From the NCBI GenBank assembly GCA_009599575.1, contig VWND01000003.1, positions 682,001 to 746,000 on the forward strand: a stretch of 64,000 nt of DNA, in the 5' to 3' direction. The notes below the pieces were generated by a model, which saw only the letters and a program-made list of their open reading frames with translations, was not told where the DNA came from and ran no database searches. The translations under genes and the position numbers were made by a program. This DNA is from Blumeriella jaapii (lineage: Eukaryota > Ascomycota > Leotiomycetes > Helotiales > Drepanopezizaceae). Within the stretch, counting starts at the first letter, position 1; every line of letters starts with the position of its first letter. Shown here piece by piece: positions 22,427 through 34,531 of the stretch.

Positions 22427-22724
22427 CTCTGTTACCAGTGAATATGGATACGATAGTTAATACCCAAAGTTTTGGGATCGCTCAACAGCAGTGTCTCTAG
22501 TCTATTTTTTGGAAGTGGAAGGTGGTACGAGATCTCTATATACAAGAATCAAACACAATACCCATGGCCCAAGTAGACTCAAAGTACTCGTCGAGTAGCT
22601 AAGCGAGAACCTCGATCGATGTTGACGTCTCAACAGAAAGAGCATGGCCCAACAACACTAATTGGGAAAGGCATCAACCACCAGATTTGATGCCTACAAA
22701 TCCATCGATACCTGTCCCCTCTTT

Positions 22725-24428
22725 TCAGTTCACAGGAAGATAGATGTAAGACTTTATATCAATCGCTTTTTCTTCCGGGCGTTCGCGAACGAAGATAGTC
22801 CTGTACTTCCGGGCGAGGCTGTTCATCCTGAGGGGAAGATATCTCTCGGACTTGAAGCTATAAGACTGTCAGCCTCTGCTGTGGATCCAAAAAGCGACGA
22901 GGGATTTCCTACCTCCAGTTCAGATTTGCCAGCATGATGTTATGCACACCGTCCACGTACTTCTTGATGTCGACATCGGTTTCGGTGTTGACGTGAGGAA
23001 GGTCCGCTTGAGCGAGGTAGAAGTCTCGATAGCATTGCTTGAGCAAAATACCTGCTTCGTCGAAAGCTTCCTGGGTCGTCTTGCCGTTGGCTCGTAGCAC
23101 GGCGATGATGTTCTCCGTCACGTCCTCCGACTGCTAGGGATTAGCTCTGATCTACAGCCGCATTGAGAAAACGGAATTTCATACTTCTTCCTTCGGATAC
23201 GAAAGCATATCGTTTTGGCTAGGAGATGTTAGAGTTGCACTCCAACTGGGAAGGGGTAGGGCTTTGTGGTTCATTACAGGATGATGACGTCTGAGCAGAT
23301 CCGCCTCAGCTCTTTGAATGACTTGTGCTTGTAGACCGAGTCTGGGATGTTGATCCCGTGGGCATATCTGTGCAGGTTAGCGTGTGATATATCTCTATCA
23401 AGAACCGACTGGTCGTCACTCACTCTACCATTGCAATAAGTGGCGTCACCCCAACACCTTGTCTGCGGATCTCCATGTACTCATGAACGTCTCGATGGCC
23501 TCCGCTGACGTGCTTATTGACAGCTTCCACTGCCCCATTGCAGTAGTCTATCATGGCCTCACGGAATCTTCCCTGAACATCTTCGACTGTTAGTCGATCG
23601 CGCGACACTCAGAAGAGGCACTGGGGAGCTTATACCTCGGGACGACACCTATTACGAAGTTAGAGGGAGAACTCCAAGTTTCGGAGATCTAAGAAATCAC
23701 ACCTTGGCAATGCGGTTCCAAACCGTATCGTGAATCTTGACCAAGCTGTTCATGGGTTGCCTGTGGCCGCAGCCGTCGTTCATGATCGCCAAGAGGTTCT
23801 CCATGATCTTGCGAGAGGTCGTTGGATCTTCACGTAGCGCGCCATTATCAAACTCTGGAAAATCAAGTCAGTGGCATTCGGGACCCGTGGATCCAGCTCG
23901 GGACTCTTACGGTCATCAAATGGAAAGACCTAGGAGGATCCCGGTCAGCATTTCCCACGATGATATAGCCCATACAAATGGCTATATGTTATAAAGTATC
24001 TGCTTTGTGGAACTTACCCAGTTTCCCCAGTCGCACAACGTCCGAAGCTCGGCCTTGTTCGCGTGCGGTGCAGAGATGGCGCAGAACAACGAGAAATCAC
24101 ACTTGGCAATGATGGAACTAAGCTTATCGCTAGCATCCAGTGCTCTATACCGTTAGCTATGCAGAGTTTCTGCAATTTGTATGGATGCTTACTCGAATAT
24201 CCACGTCTCAGACTCGGCTTTGACTTCGAGGTAGTGAGGGTTGATGATTGGGGGGAGAGACATGCATGAAGTGAACATGTCTGGAAGGATTATCAACATC
24301 TTGCCCCTGGGCACATCTATTTTTGGGAAGAAGGTGCCATTCGAATCGGATTTTTCGTCTCTAGGGAGTTGGGTGGGACAGACGGTCGTCTCCACGTCGA
24401 GTACTGATTTTCCGGTGTTGTTGGCCAT
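22725..24428 (-). CDS. Sesquiterpene synthase (class I terpene cyclase)
   Basis: Ionises farnesyl diphosphate with Mg2+ and cyclises it; the product cannot be told from sequence. Ten exons on the minus strand: 24193-24428, 24018-24144, 23911-23929, 23703-23854, 23636-23648, 23424-23586, 23278-23367, 23185-23218, 22913-23130, 22725-22857. They give 394 residues, usual for the family. The aspartate-rich metal site DDQFD is at about residues 126-130, made by joining the 19-base exon 3 to exon 4. The second metal site NDMLSYPKE (NSE triad) is at about 269-277, and the Arg-Tyr pair that senses diphosphate is near 356. All three are intact, so I expect an active enzyme. The start Met follows no signal peptide, as expected of a cytosolic cyclase. 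No P450, oxidase or transporter is adjacent. The 13- and 19-base exons are my least certain boundaries; exon 9 could start one codon earlier at a CAG. Confidence 0.92.
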
Positions 24429-25111
24429 AGCTGAGAATGTCTTCTGATGGTACCAGGAGTAAGGAAGGCTCTTTTCGTATGGTGAGGTAGCTGGCTCTCT
24501 TCTCTACTTCTGTCGAAGACGAAGGGGAGAGGAGATGCTTTAAGACCCCATTTGGGTGGTGGGACTGTGGAGAATCGTAGTCTTGTTGGAGCAGTCGGTA
24601 CAGCCGGTCAATGCGCCGTCGCTTTCATTGAGACGTGAACACCGAAAGCACGAGTCAAAGATCGCCATAGGAACTTTTGGAAAGTCAAACTCTCCGTATG
24701 GTTGAGCTGCAGTACCTTGGTACAGTACATCATCTGCACCTTTTCTGCTGCTGCAATCGGGGCCGAAGGTAAAGCATGATCCGGCAACTCAAATCGTAGG
24801 GCAAGTTGGATTGGCGTACGATGTGGATTTCGGTTCCACTCGTTCGAGCAAAGATGACCGCCCATCGAGGGATGTGAGTCGAGTGATAGCAGCAGTAGTA
24901 GTAGTAGCAGCAGTAGTGGTATTGATACACGTCTAGCAGACAGCGAAAAGCATCGCATTCCTAGGACCTTCCAGGGAGTACGGAGACGTGTCAAGTGCTA
25001 AGTAGAAGAGGGTTATATACAAAGTCTATATTTTACAAAGTACGTATTCAAAAAGTAAAAACCTCGATTGGGAAAACGCTAATTTTGGTGCATATCACCC
25101 GCCTCTGAGAA

Positions 25112-25736
25112 TCAAGACGCCTGTGATAATTCTGCCCATATTTTCTGCCCCTTGGGCAGTGGCACAAACTCAAGCCCCGGCACCTCCGTCTCTGTAATCG
25201 TAAAGTACAGTATTACGAAAAAGAAGATAACAAGTCCGAAAGCGCCGATAAGAAATGCCTTCTCGAAGTCGCTTCGTATCGATAGTTGAGTTCTGGCTTC
25301 CCAGAACTTGTTCAAAGATAACAAAACCTGCGGCGCGGGAAAGAAAAGTTTAATTGCAATCGATAAAGCTGAAGGTTCGTATCAGGCACCACTTGTGTAC
25401 AGTACAAATAAGGCTTGAGTCGAGCCCGCGAAATCGTCGTCGTCGTCGACGGCCTCGCACTCCGAGGGGCGGCGACGTGAGTCGAGGATGAGCTGGCATG
25501 GACTTGTTATCTACACTTACAAAATAGGACGGACACCAAAGCTCAAGATTCGACGTGTACATATAACTCAAAAGGGTGTTACCGTAGCTATCCCCAACTC
25601 TAAATAGAATTGCGAGATTTTGATTATCGGCGTCGAAATCCACTCCTGCGTGGTAGATCACGTCCGCGGTCGTGCTGTTTCGCTCATCACTCCTTCGTCG
25701 GCTCGCCTCACCCCTTAAGGCACTGTGCTTGTCCAC
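25112..25736 (-). CDS. Doubtful small membrane protein ORF
   Basis: Two open stretches on the minus strand can be joined by a canonical intron (GTAAGTG...GCGCAG, about 25325-25520). The second exon encodes VLLSLNKFWEARTQ, one strong membrane helix (AFLIGAFGLVIFFFVILYF) and a short Pro-rich tail. Upstream the frame is open to a GTG but has no ATG before it. No exon with a start could be attached, because the candidate introns would be under 40 bases. It may be a gene fragment, a short protein starting at an internal ATG near 25562, or chance. I recognise no family. Confidence 0.3.
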
Positions 25737-26069
25737 GGCCGTGGGAGAGGAGTCAAAAATACCACCACTTGAATACGCACAGTCAGAAAGAAGAAGTTGA
25801 ACATCCCGCCCCTTTCTTTATCTGGATCCACCTCCCGCGTGCGCCATCTTCCATTGGATCGTGGTCCAGCCCCTCGGGATATGCTATTGTTCGAAATACG
25901 GTGAACGATGAAGTTTGGACCGGCCAAGGAAGGCCGAGCGTCTACCATTCTGACTCTGAGCCCAGAGCCGTGCCAATAGTCTTGGCTCTTGGGTGGTGGT
26001 GGTGTAAGTGCAGGGTTAGATTTCGGTCTTGGTGACTACAAAGTCCAGTTACTAGACGCCACGCCGACC

Positions 26070-27067
26070 TCAGAAAGGCGTCCCTTGATCCTGCAAGCGA
26101 ATGGGTTGCGGTCTTCTCGGCGGCGGTGTGATCTTGACAGCCGGTGTTCTTTCCCTCATTCTCCACCCCGCTCCCCCTTCATACTGGCTCACAGGGCTCC
26201 CGAGTTGGATATCAATACTCTGAAAATTGGTCCCTGTCGTACCTCGGCGGGCTGTAGCAGCTTCTTCTTCCCTTTTCTTGCTGGCTCGACGCCGTTTATA
26301 CAGGAAAAGCGCTGCAAAGAAGATGAGAGCTACCAAGGCGATGACTCCAACGGTGATACCAGCCTTTGCACCTGGACTAAGTCCACTTTTGGCAGGCGGC
26401 GATGATGGCGTGGGGGGAGTCGTCGATGGCTCGATTGAGGTCGAAGACGTTCCTCCTGGTGCTGTTGACGTCGAACTACTCGGCAGACTCGTGATGGGTT
26501 GAGCTGACCCTGTTGTCGTGATGGCAGAGCTTGCTCTCGGTGTTGACGTTCCACTTGGCAAACTTGAAGATGATCTCAGAGACGTAGAAGATGAGATCGG
26601 GTTGACCATCACGAAGACAGGCGAGTTTGAGGATCCTCTCGAAGCCAAGTCCTGCGATACGTATTGGAGGACTAAGTGATATTTGTTCCCCAGCACGAGC
26701 CTGGAGGCGTATGGCCCACCGAAGAGCGCAGTGCCATTATTGATCCATTTGGAACAACTCTGGGCCCCATTGACAATGGTGGCTTGCTTGCAATCAGAAG
26801 CGTCCACTAGATAAGATCGTTAGCTTCGCTATGCCGCAGTTTGTGGGAAGTGATGGAGGCGACTTTACATGGAAGTGAGTACGACAACGTGGACTCCGTA
26901 TCTCCTACGACGAAGATTCCCGTGAGATCTGTGTTCTGCCCATTGCCCCAGGAGAACGGGGTTGTCTGTCTGAATGAGAATGTAGTTGGAAAGTCAAGGT
27001 TGAACTCGTTTAGCGCTACTGCTCTTCCTGCGAAGAGGAGAGATAGAGCGAGGAGACCGGCACTCAT
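26070..27067 (-). CDS. Ser/Thr-rich single-pass cell-surface protein
   Basis: Two exons (26869-27067 and 26070-26806) give 311 residues. The N-terminus is a signal peptide (MSAGLLALSLLFAGRAVA). An ectodomain of about 120 residues follows, with the motif TPFSWGNG near its start and two Cys. Then comes a Ser/Thr/Pro-rich stalk of about 70 residues, probably O-glycosylated, one membrane helix (AGITVGVIALVALIFFAALF), a Lys/Arg stop-transfer KRRRASKKRE and a short cytoplasmic tail. This is the layout of many fungal wall-sensor-like or Mid2-like proteins; I see no WSC domain and do not assign a function. The intron is 62 bases. It lies next to the terpene synthase without any evident link. Confidence 0.82.
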
Positions 27068-27142
27068 TGCTTGGGGTGAGATTCACACGTACAAGTTGGG
27101 CACGTACAAGTTGGACACAGGACAAAATGAAAGACGCTGGTA

Positions 27143-27842
27143 ATGTGTGATGCTGGTAGGAAAAGATTGATTGCCAAGGGCTTATATCTTCATTAATCCG
27201 GATGCGGTCGAGGAATGCTGAGCTCTAACGTCTTTGTTTCTGCAATTATGTAGCCCGAGAACAATCAAAGAAAGACAGAAGGGCGAACTCCTTCCGAAGC
27301 TATAGCCTTTGTCCGGTTTGCTTTTCATCGACGTCTACTCGAGGGCTAAGATACAAGCATACAAGAAAGAAGAAACGATGACAGAGCGATTTCAAGTCAC
27401 CTAGATCTGCTCCAAGCACCCTTCTCTGCTCTATGAGCTGAGATGTGATTATACATCTTGTCAACCCCTAGACAAGAATGTGATCTCATGATGGTTGTTC
27501 AGTTAGAAGTTGTGACGGTAGAGGATCGAAAGTTCATGTACTGTAGGTCCAGCGAGCTCACGTGATAGACACCCGATTCAATTTCAAGCTTAGCGCCTCA
27601 AGCGCGGCTTATGCCCTTTGTGAGCGTGATTAACGACATCTCTTTTCATGATGCGAACTCTCACATCTCCGTGCCAACGAGGTTTCAAATACGCCCTTGA
27701 CCTACGTGACTCAATCGCAAATCCACTTTGATATATTGTCAGTATCGACTTTCAGCTCCGTATTCCACAACGCCAAGCTGTCATCCGTCCGCTTTCAAGA
27801 TCTCACACAGAGTGCTGCTTCGGCGATCACTATCCACCCACC
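27143..27842. other. Divergent promoter region
   Basis: About 700 bases between the surface-protein gene (-) and the YdeI-like gene (+). One TACTGTA word and no ORF of interest are present. Confidence 0.5.
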
Positions 27843-28453
27843 ATGTCACGCAAGTCCAGAGCAGACGACCTCCCAACCCACCACTTCGCCTCCAAGAGCG
27901 AGTTCGAGATGTACCTCTCGCGCGAGCACCTGTCCGCCCCGGGCATCTTCCTCAAGCTCGCAAAGAAGGGCTCTGGCATCAGGTCCATCTCCACCGCCGA
28001 CGCCGTCGAGGTCGCGCTCTGCTTCGGCTGGATCGACGGGCGCGCGAACAAGCTCGACCAGGACTTCTGGACCGTGCGGTACACCCGCGCCGGCCGAAGA
28101 GCGTGTGGTCGCAGAAGAACGTCGCGACGGTTGAGCGCCTCGTCGACGAGGGCCGGATGCGCACTGCTGGCCTGGCGGCGGTCGAAGCTGCTAAGTCGGA
28201 CGGCCGGTGGGAGCAAGCATATGCTGGCCCGGCTACTATTACTGTTCCGAGGGATCTTGCTACCGCGCTTGCGGACGCGCCTGACGCTGCTGCGTTTTTT
28301 GAGGGCTTGAACAAGTCGGAGCGTTATTCGGCTCTTTGGCGCCTGGAGACTGGGTCGCCGAAGACTCGGGAGAGGCGGATCCAAGCTCTTGTGCCAGACG
28401 TGGTTGGGAATTACCGTCAAACCCATGGAGAAATCGAAAAAGGCAGATGGTGA
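27843..28453 (+). CDS. YdeI/OmpD-associated family protein, frameshifted
   Basis: The first half (27843 to about 28085) reads LSREHLSAPGIFLKLAKKGS and then LCFGWIDGRANKLD, the family signature. The second half continues one frame over with RPKSVWSQKN, VERLVDEGRMR and a C-terminal EGLNKSERYSALWRLETG. The junction is ACCCGCGCCGG at about 28080-28092, where one base is missing; a single extra C gives the usual T-P-R-R-P-K. With it the protein would be 203 residues, normal for the family. The biochemical role of YdeI proteins is poorly known; bacterial members are linked to peptide resistance. The break may be an assembly error or a recent mutation. The C-terminal 25 residues are less certain. 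Confidence 0.72.
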
Positions 28454-30135
28454 CGGTGTCCAGAAAGCGACGACGAGGAAGTCGGGATTGCACGATGGGC
28501 GCCCTTCTCGGAGGAGACTCGATGTCACAGCACCCACTCCAAGCCCGGCCCGTCGTTCGGGTCTGCGTTCTCTGCCATCGATGGGTGGCGGTTAGGGCGC
28601 TACATGCTTCTAGGTAAGAACAACACGAATACCACCAGCCTTCCTCCTCGTCAGTATTTCGTAGACCCACATCCCTGATCCTACCTTAGACACGACAATA
28701 GGACTTTTCTTTTCCTTTCTCACCAAAATGATCAAACCAAAATAAGATACACGGTTGAACAAAGGCACGACCTTTCCTCCATTAACTTCCCTACCAAAAC
28801 CTTACCTAGTACACCACTTACCATCCAACCCAAACCCATCATCGCCACACACATCCAAAAAACCACGTTCCTCACCCGGCACCATTGACGAAACTGCACC
28901 ACCCAGCTGCTTGAATTTACCGACTTACCTAGCTTCTTCTTGCAAGCGTGGTATACGGTCTTCGGTATGTTCTTTCTCCACTCTTTCCTCCCTCACCCAT
29001 TTATTGCCCCCCTCGACACCCACTCTCACTCAACGCCCGCGTTCACTCCCTCCCCATGTTTCTTATTCCATTCAATACACTCCATTCATCCAATTCAATT
29101 CCCAGACCTAGCCATGGGCCCTGTTTGTTCGGGAATGAACAGTCGAACCGAATGCATCATCAATCAAATGGAAATCACACACACCACAGGACCCTCGCTC
29201 ACCAACCAACCAACTAGAGCTGAGCGAGCTGAGCTGAGATTCACGAAGCCGGTGCGGTGGGCTGGGACTACTTAACGTTAAGGTAAGGTAAGGTAAGGTA
29301 AGGTAAGGTGAAACAGAATCAAGTAAAACAGAATCAAGTAAAATAGAATCAAGTAAAACAGAATCAAGTAAAACAGAATCAAGTAAAATAGAATCAAGCA
29401 AAACAGAATCAAGTAAAACAGAATCAAGTAAATCAAAACAAATTAAGCTACGCCAAACAAATCAATGAGCAGCATTAGGTAAGTACTGTACTCAGACCTT
29501 AAGCTGGATGCAGTAAATAGCAACAAAGAAAGAAGGATAACCTTAGAAGAAGATATAGGTAGGTAGTAGGTAGGTATCTAGTCCCAGCCCGCAAGAACCC
29601 GCCGTGATTCGCTTAACCTGGCTTGTGTAGCCTGTTTACCTACCTACTGTAAGTAAGTACCGTTCTCATTTTACCTTACCTGACCTTACTATCATCTATC
29701 CACTGCTGACTGGTATCTATCTCAATGTTCGTGGTTTGATTCTTGTGTGCGCTACCCCTCCCAGCCTGAGATGGGTAGGTATGAACACCACCAACACTAA
29801 CATCAGCAGCAGCACCAGCTGGTCATGCTCCTCGCCCATTCAATTAATCAATCGACAGTCAATTCAAGCTTCGATTCCATAACCCAACAGCTCACTCCCA
29901 CGCCATAAGTCACATACCTAGACAACATCACTTCTCCTCTCCTCTCGGAGATACAAAAACCAAACACTGAAACCAAACGGATAATACTCCTCACAACGCC
30001 GAACCCCCCGTATCCAGCCATGGAATATCCGGATGTTTGGGCGCCCCCTCGCCCCCTCGCCCCCTCGCCCACCCCTGGGAATTGATACTCGAACAAAGCT
30101 TGCCATTCATTGCCAAAAGCGCCCGACGCCGACGC
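28454..30135. other. Intergenic region with simple repeats
   Basis: No gene seen. It holds T/C-rich DNA, an AGGTA array at 29280-29309, a 15-base repeat, and GTAGGTAGGT / ACCTACC words near 29560 and 29640. A GC-rich CGCCCCCT repeat near 30040-30070 is close to the kinesin 3' end. Confidence 0.5.
29310..29431 (+). repeat. 15-base minisatellite AAAACAGAATCAAGT
   Basis: About eight units stand in tandem; several have AAAATAG in place of AAAACAG. On the minus strand the period of five codons gives a repeating Leu-Asp-Ser-(Ile/Val)-Leu, so the ORF there is an artefact. Confidence 0.88.
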
Positions 30136-33100
30136 TCACGCCGCATCGCTACTGCGCTCCCGGACCTTCGTTGATTTTTTCGCCGTTCCGATATGGGTGT
30201 TATGTACCTGCGTGAGTTAGTTCTGTGTAGGTCGAGGGGAGGAAGAGAGTAGATGTACCTTTGTCGCAAACTTCAAACTAGTAATTGTCTCGCTTAGATG
30301 AGACTCTAGGGGACTGGCCATCACAAACATGAGCGTCTTGGAATTACCACCCAATGAGTATTGGAGTAGGTAGGTTAACTAAACGAAGTCAGCATGCACG
30401 GCGTGGCAAAAGAGAAATACTACATACCTTAGAATTCCGGTATGGAATGTGAGCCCCATCTTTACCTTGACCCAAAGCCCCGATGACATCCCCAAGACAG
30501 CTTAAACTCTTATTGATGTTCTGCGTCTCTTTCATCCTATCTCCCTCGGCCCCGGATTGCTTCAATCTCTCCGAACCAGCCAGATCGACAAGGTTGAGCG
30601 TCCCTTCGGATGTCTCATTGGTAGTGCTATTCCGCCCAACAAGTTTAAGGATGAAGACGGAGTGTGAGCGTGATGATCTCTCGTTGGACTTGGTTGCTGC
30701 GACACTTCGGTTGTTGTCGGCTTGCTTGAGCAGGGATTCGACAGCATTCGGAGAATCTAGAGGCACAATCTTCAGACCTGTGACTGTAGTCTGCTTCTTC
30801 TGGTCATCATGTCGGATCTCGTGCTTCTTCTTGTCGGAATCCCTCGAGCTGCCGAGAAGATCATGGATTTCTTCGTTGTACACCTCGACGAAACTGCCCT
30901 CCATGGTGTACGTCCATCCCTTCTCTTTGAGATTTGTTGCCGATTCGTAGATTTGATGAGTGGCTCGAGGAATCATACCATCAGCTGATGACATCGTGTG
31001 GGTCTTTCCAGACCCGGTTTGCCCATAGCAGAATATGCAGACATTGTACCCGTCCAACGCGCTCTGGACGAGTTGTGAGATTTCTTCAAAGACTTCTTGG
31101 TTCTGACTTTCTGGACCAAAGACTCGATCGAATGTAAATGAGTGGTTTTTCCGAGTGACTGTGCCCAGACTGCTCTTCTCCTCCTTCCCAGCAATCGCAA
31201 GCTCCTTCGACTCCTTGTCGATATCGGGGTACGTAATCTTTGCTGCCGACCCTTCATCGGCTCCGTTGCTGAACAATGGCCGGACTCGGCACATGACTCG
31301 GATGTTACCCTTGAGCTCCTGGACTTGGTTGAATAGTATGCGGCGCAGTGACTCTTCCTTGATCAACTTCTTTTTCGATGCCTCGGCCAAATCCAGAGCC
31401 TCTTGAAGTCTTCTTTCCATCTCAACAAAGCTGTCAGATTGTGCCTTGGATCCAGATTCTAGGAAGAGTATCCGAGCGCGGAGACTTGCCACGGTACTCT
31501 CCAGAGTATGAATTGTCGACGCGGATTCAACGCCGGTCTTTTGAAGCATCTCTCTCATTGTCACAATCTCGCTGAGGGCATTGTTCTTTAAGGTCTGTTC
31601 TCGGTCCAGGTCTCCTCGGATGGCCTCAAGCTCGCCCCTCATGCTTTGAATTTCTCGGTCCTTCTTTTGTAGCTCTAGTTCCAGGTTGAGGCTTTCGGAG
31701 GATAAGCGTGATTCCAGGTCTTGCACTTCACGGAGCCTCCGACTTCTCTCCTCTTCGAGTGCAGCATTATTTCGCCGCTCCACCTCCCGGATTCTCTCAT
31801 CAACCTCCACAGTGGCTCGGCGTTCCATGTCGCGCATCTCGTCTCTGTGAACACGTTGCAAGCGGTCAATCTCATCCATTTTTTCTCGTCTCAGATCATC
31901 CAGCTCGTTTCGACTCTCCCGTTTGACGTCATCTAGCTCGTTGCGGTGGGCTCTCTGCTGCTCGTCGAGAACAGCCATCGCGGCAAGATCATTCTGGCGG
32001 AGCGACTTCACTTCCAATCTCATTTCGTCTAGCTCGGTTTGTAAAAAGGAATTGGTCGATTCAAGTTGGCGTCTCGTGGCATCAAGATCGGAGACTATCA
32101 AACAAGATATAGATATTAATACTTGTTCGTGGTATTTCAATCTTTCCGACTCACCTCTTGTCTTGTAGAGCCCTATAGCTTCCTCGTAGGTATACTTTTC
32201 ACGAGTCGTATTGGAGATTTTAGCATCTAATTCCGATATCATACCTTCCATGTGTGCAACGCGTCCATCTACATCCCATGCTGTAAAGGCAGGCACGTTA
32301 GAATCTTTTGTCAAAAATGGAGTCTTTTGGGGAGAAGGTTTAGGAGCTTTGCAAGGGGTAAGTGGGGTGTCAAAGAACGGATCTGCCCGAGCCAGCACTG
32401 GAATATGAGATGGTGACACCGGAGCTACCGATGTGTCGTCCGGAGGCTGGAAGAGAACCAGAGCATTCTCTGCACTGTCAATTCTCAAATTCCGCAGTCC
32501 CGTGCTGATGGAAGACTTGTGGCTGAGACCTGGCCGTTTAGGAGGCCTCATTCTAGTAGAGTTCGCTTGATACTCCAGCATATCGATGAACTTGACTTCT
32601 CCGCCAATGTGTAGCCTACTCATGGCTGTGTTGACGGAGACGTCCCTGATATTTGCAGAAGACCGAGCAGGTCTCAATGCTTGCATGGATTGCGGCTGTC
32701 TGAGTTTCTTATTCGCCAGCGTTGCATACCCTAAGGGAGACTGAATGGAAGGAGGTATGGTAGTTAAAAGCCTCGTACCCGTATGGCTTCCTTGAGAAGG
32801 CATTTCGTCGTTGGAAGGATGTATCTCCATGGATGTTGCCGGTCGAGAGATGGTCGTCCCGGCTCGTACAGACTGGCTGAATTGTGACCGGCTATTACCA
32901 TATGATGATTTCGGACGGCCGCCTGCCGGGCCGACGCTGCTTGTGAAGCTAGCATTTGATGTGTTTCGGGAGGAGGTGGCGGAAGGTGTTCGTGACGGAA
33001 TTGTAGAGGACGTGCTTGAAGGGTTCCGGCTGTGTTGTAACTTCTGCGATTGAGATTAGCACAATATTTTGGAAGTGCCCGACAAGACAGTCACTGAGTT

Positions 33101-33791
33101 TTGTTCGTGATCGACATCGCGAGACAATGAAGCCCGTTTGAGAAGTCGTCGACCTCTTGCAAGCCTCCGAACGATGCTGAGATAGTCTCTATGCCCACCC
33201 GGTGCTGCTGTCACCAAGGGAATCCTCTGAAGTCGCTTCTCTAGGGATGTAGATGGTCCACTGCGAGGCACGGCTTCGGAAGGTTTGGGGGGAGAACCCG
33301 GTGGTCGAAATCGAGAAAGACAGCCTCGGTGGAACGAAGAAGGGCCTGGGTGCTTGGACATTCTGTTTTGAACCATTGCAGATGCGGGGGGGGGGTGGAA
33401 GATGTTCACAAAAGAATAACATGACCTACCGCCGCGCCCACTATGGATGTAGCCTTCACAGGAGGCCTCGAAGCCGGAGCAGGAGTTGGGGCCGGTTTGT
33501 CGTACTCTCCTGCCCTTTCCGCCATGGTTTTCCGCTTGGCTTCGGGTTCGTGGCCTCCGGCCAGCCTATGCTTCGTGGTCGCGGAAGGCAACTTCGATGA
33601 TGCCGTCGCCCGCATGTTGCCTTCGGATTCCGAGATCTCAGCGAGACCGGCCATGTGCGGGATCCGACTGGGCTGCTTCAACTGGGATTTCCGGAACGCC
33701 TGAGAACCGATGTCAGTCGGGAATCGTGCGGGATAGGGGAGCCGCGTCTCGCAGTCTCGCATCATACCGGGTTCTCTGCGACGACATCCAT
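30136..33791 (-). CDS. Kinesin-14 (KlpA/Kar3-type C-terminal motor)
   Basis: A minus-end-directed microtubule motor used in spindle assembly and karyogamy. I read 33768-33791 (MDVVAENP), 33430-33699, an unresolved exon in about 33190-33370, then 32155-33043, 30428-32094, 30259-30378 and 30136-30207, roughly 1,020-1,090 residues. The tail is basic and Ser/Pro-rich with [11 protein letters not shown]; a long coiled coil follows (about 31400-32100). The motor is C-terminal: neck then [10 protein letters not shown]-loop [10 protein letters not shown], switch [10 protein letters not shown], switch II DLAGSE. The last two exons give [11 protein letters not shown] and [15 protein letters not shown], the usual kinesin-14 end. 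It is longer than A. nidulans KlpA as I remember it (about 770). Exon 3 is ambiguous because two frames are open and neither joins cleanly at both ends. It is divergent from LOA1. Confidence 0.93.
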
Positions 33792-34531
33792 AGCAACCGC
33801 GACCCGAGCCAATTATGGCATGTATAAGGGCTGAAGTACCGTGCTGGTTGTGAGCAGCGACAATGTGTATGTATAGTGAGGATGGCACGGGGTGGTGGGG
33901 GTGGATGGGATGGGCGAGGGCGATCGATGATGGTGGAGGTGAGGAGTTGAGGAGGTGAAGTTGCGCTACGAGGCTTCGAAATGTTCCGTTTGTTTACGTT
34001 CGAGATGCGCCCGGCGGTGGAATTTCGATTTTCCCGTGCCGGGCAACGGAGGTACTGAGGTGTGGCTGAGTGTGGCTGAGTATATCCGGATGTGGCTGGA
34101 GTAGAGTGCTGTGGCTGATCATGCTGTGTGCCTGAGGACATTTGTTGAGCCACAATGCCACCCCCAGCCACGACTCGCACCAGCCACACTTTCAGATGCC
34201 AAACACGTGCATTTCGATTTCGTTCGACTTCCCGTCTTTGCATCTACTATACATCTCTTTCATCCCCATCCCTTCTCTTCCCTTCCTTTCCCTCCCAACA
34301 CCTCCCTCGCTTTCCAACGCATTTCAGCCATGTCATGTTGTCGTGATCGACTTCGAATCTGTTGCATTTGAATCATTCATCCGAACTTCCTATTCCACCC
34401 CACATTCCAAACCTACAGTACAGCACCTACCGACCGCGCCATGCACCCATAACCCTCCCTCCCGCGTCATCTCGAAGGCCCCTCGTCGACTCGCCTCCAC
34501 ATCGACACTCCACAGCCAAAGCCACCCCACG
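33792..34531. promoter_or_regulatory. Shared promoter region of kinesin (-) and LOA1 (+)
   Basis: 740 bases separate the two start codons. It contains pyrimidine-rich tracts on the + strand before LOA1 (about 34255-34320) and GTGTGGCTGA repeats at about 34060-34100. No defined factor site was recognised. Confidence 0.45.

Larger units (their letters stand above)
17092..22724. other. Gene-poor region with microsatellites
   Basis: No convincing gene in 5.6 kb. It holds GGCA, GGTA, a 26-base poly-T (about 17207-17232), GGAT, GATA and GGCT arrays (17.1-18.0 kb), poly-G runs, and many TACTGTAC words. Between 19.0 and 20.2 kb open frames on both strands overlap; one + frame (19693-20211) has an exon-like start after a CAG acceptor, but I could not build a gene. 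Confidence 0.5.
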
